A stretch of DNA of 64,000 nucleotides from Bacillota bacterium. Its GTDB lineage: Bacteria; Bacillota; Clostridia; Acetivibrionales; DSM-1351. Under the pieces are notes generated by a model. It ran no database searches. It was not told the DNA's origin and was given only the letters and a program-made list of their open reading frames with translations. The translations under genes were made by a program, and so were the position numbers. Position 1 is the stretch's first letter. Each line of letters begins with the position of its first letter. The DNA is taken from NCBI GenBank assembly GCA_023390335.1, contig JAEWCZ010000066.1, positions 682,001-746,000 on the forward strand. The letters are read 5' to 3'. This document shows positions 62,939 to 64,000 of the stretch, piece after piece.

Positions 62939-63781
62939 ATGGAATGCAGAAAGTATTGCGGAGCATGCTGCATTGCTCCTTCAATATCATCGCCTATTCC
63001 GGGTATGCCAAAAGGTAAACCCGCTGGAGTAAGATGTATCCAGTTGAATAGTGATAATAACTGCAGGATTTTCGGGTTGCCCGAAAGGCCTAAGGTATGT
63101 TCGAGTCTGAAACCTTCAGAGGAAATGTGCGGAGAATCCAGACAGTTTGCTTTGGAATATTTGTGCGAACTTGAAGAACTTACAAAATTAGGAGGTATAA
63201 ATATGAGTAAAATATTAGTCTTTATGTATAATGATATGGCGGATTTTGAAATATCATACGCTACCCACCTGTTAGGACACGAATTATCAAAAGAAATAGT
63301 TCCGTGTGCATATGAAAAGAATACTATTAAGAGTAAAGGCGGCTTGTTGTTTACACCAGTAATTACAGTAGCCGAAGCAAATGTAGATGATTACGAAGGC
63401 TTTTTAATTCCAGGAGGTTGGAATCCTGTTGTCAAGACCGAAATGCTTGACCTGCTAAAAGCCTTTTATACAAGTGGGAAACTCGTTGCAGCAATCTGCG
63501 CAGGTCCCAGATATCTTGCAAAGGCAGGTATATTGGATGATGTTAAATACACTACTTCAATAGTTGAATGGACACAAGCAAGGAGAGAAGCATTTAACAA
63601 TGAGGATGATCCGTTCCCAAGGCAAAACTTTATTGACACCAGAGTAGTAAGGGATAAAAATGTTATAACATCAAAAGGTATATCTTTTGTTGATTTTGCT
63701 ATTGAAATAGCCGATTACTTCGGTTTGTTTAAAAATCCTAACGATAAGGAAACTTTTTTTAATATGATTACCGGCAGGTAG
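62939..63781 (+). CDS. Cysteine-cluster domain fused to DJ-1/PfpI domain
   Basis: 280 residues in one frame. Residues 1-85 form a YkgJ-like metal-chelating cluster (CRKYCGACCIAPS, CRIFGLPERPKVC, MCG). From Met89 (63203) a complete DJ-1/PfpI protein follows (KILVFMYNDMADFEIS, nucleophile Cys in AAICAGPRYLAKAG). A strong AGGAGG (63190-63195) seven bases before that ATG indicates the second domain is also made alone. No good ribosome binding site precedes 62939. Function of both parts is unknown. Confidence 0.8.
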   Translation: MECRKYCGACCIAPSISSPIPGMPKGKPAGVRCIQLNSDNNCRIFGLPERPKVCSSLKPSEEMCGESRQFALEYLCELEELTKLGGINMSKILVFMYNDMADFEISYATHLLGHELSKEIVPCAYEKNTIKSKGGLLFTPVITVAEANVDDYEGFLIPGGWNPVVKTEMLDLLKAFYTSGKLVAAICAGPRYLAKAGILDDVKYTTSIVEWTQARREAFNNEDDPFPRQNFIDTRVVRDKNVITSKGISFVDFAIEIADYFGLFKNPNDKETFFNMITGR

Positions 63782-63825
63782 TTTACTACTATTTAAAAAC
63801 TAAATGAATTGAGGCAATTTATATA

Positions 63826-64000
63826 ATGAATACTCAAAAAACCGTTCTTGTAACGGGTGCTTCAAGAGGAATAGGCTATGCCATCGCCAAAAAGTTTGCC
63901 CAAAACGGATTTAACGTTGTGATAAACTATAATGTTAACAGGGCGGCAGCTGAGAGTCTGGAAAAGGAATTAGCCCGGGAACAATGCAGAGTAATGACTG
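63826..64000 (+). CDS. Short-chain dehydrogenase/reductase, 3' end beyond window
   Basis: The first 58 codons, beginning MNTQKTVLVTGASRGIGYAI, with the nucleotide-binding TGASRGIG motif of the SDR family and a FabG-like NGFNVVINYN strand with Asn at its end. The catalytic residues lie outside the window. A FabG-type role is likely but not certain. Confidence 0.88.
   Translation, partial: MNTQKTVLVTGASRGIGYAIAKKFAQNGFNVVINYNVNRAAAESLEKELAREQCRVMT

Noticed and set aside
1..64000. CRISPR arrays, tRNA or rRNA genes
   Set aside because: No regularly spaced repeats or tRNA/rRNA signatures were recognised by reading; a covariance-model scan would be decisive for tRNAs.

Overview
The window comes from a low-GC, spore-forming, cellulolytic Clostridia species, most likely Ruminiclostridium (Clostridium) cellulolyticum or a close relative. 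The evidence is spoIVA, a type I dockerin on a GH53 enzyme, a cellodextrin import cluster ending in an 811-residue cellobiose phosphorylase, and clostridial agr genes. The species name is inferred from gene content and order recalled for the cua cluster.

Layout. 1-4,990: the end of a histidine kinase, a fascin-like protein, an intact serine recombinase and an N-terminally truncated one, closed by a long imperfect palindrome. 5,000-9,450 (minus strand): phosphoglycerate mutase, gltX and a polytopic spermidine-synthase-like protein. 9,830-17,530 (plus strand): pta-ackA, DUF177-rpmF, then a DUF512 radical SAM protein, der, plsY and gpsA. 17,590-18,540 (minus): an NlpC/P60 hydrolase under a c-di-AMP (ydaO) riboswitch.

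18,690-26,274 is the most interesting region. spoIVA is split by a 6,105-bp element flanked by a 10-bp direct repeat (CAATACATAT). Precise removal of one repeat copy plus the insert would restore a 492-residue SpoIVA. The element carries agrB, an agrD-like peptide, an agrC-like kinase, a 44-residue protein, a dockerin-bearing GH53 galactanase and a 547-residue serine recombinase next to the right junction. It looks like a sigK-intervening-element ('skin') type system acting on spoIVA. A 15-bp motif is inverted around the predicted attP core and recurs between the recombinase promoter and its ribosome binding site.

26,300-34,700: thiT with a TPP riboswitch, uvrA with an SOS box, a DUF47-Pit phosphate uptake pair with a Pho-box-like array, and a ClpE/ClpC-type ATPase. 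34,870-46,290: a seven-gene cellodextrin sensing, uptake and phosphorolysis cluster (cuaD-S-R, cuaA-B-C, cbpA). 46,390-54,140: the phosphate regulon, with pstB-phoU-phoB-phoR diverging from pstC-pstA-(flavin-binding protein)-pstS and TTAACA arrays at 11-bp spacing at the promoters. 54,200-64,000: cheW-like, argJ, a lipoprotein esterase, a HAD phosphatase, T-box-controlled alaS, a HIT protein, rpsU, yqeY, a CYTH protein, a cysteine-cluster/DJ-1 fusion and the start of a short-chain dehydrogenase.
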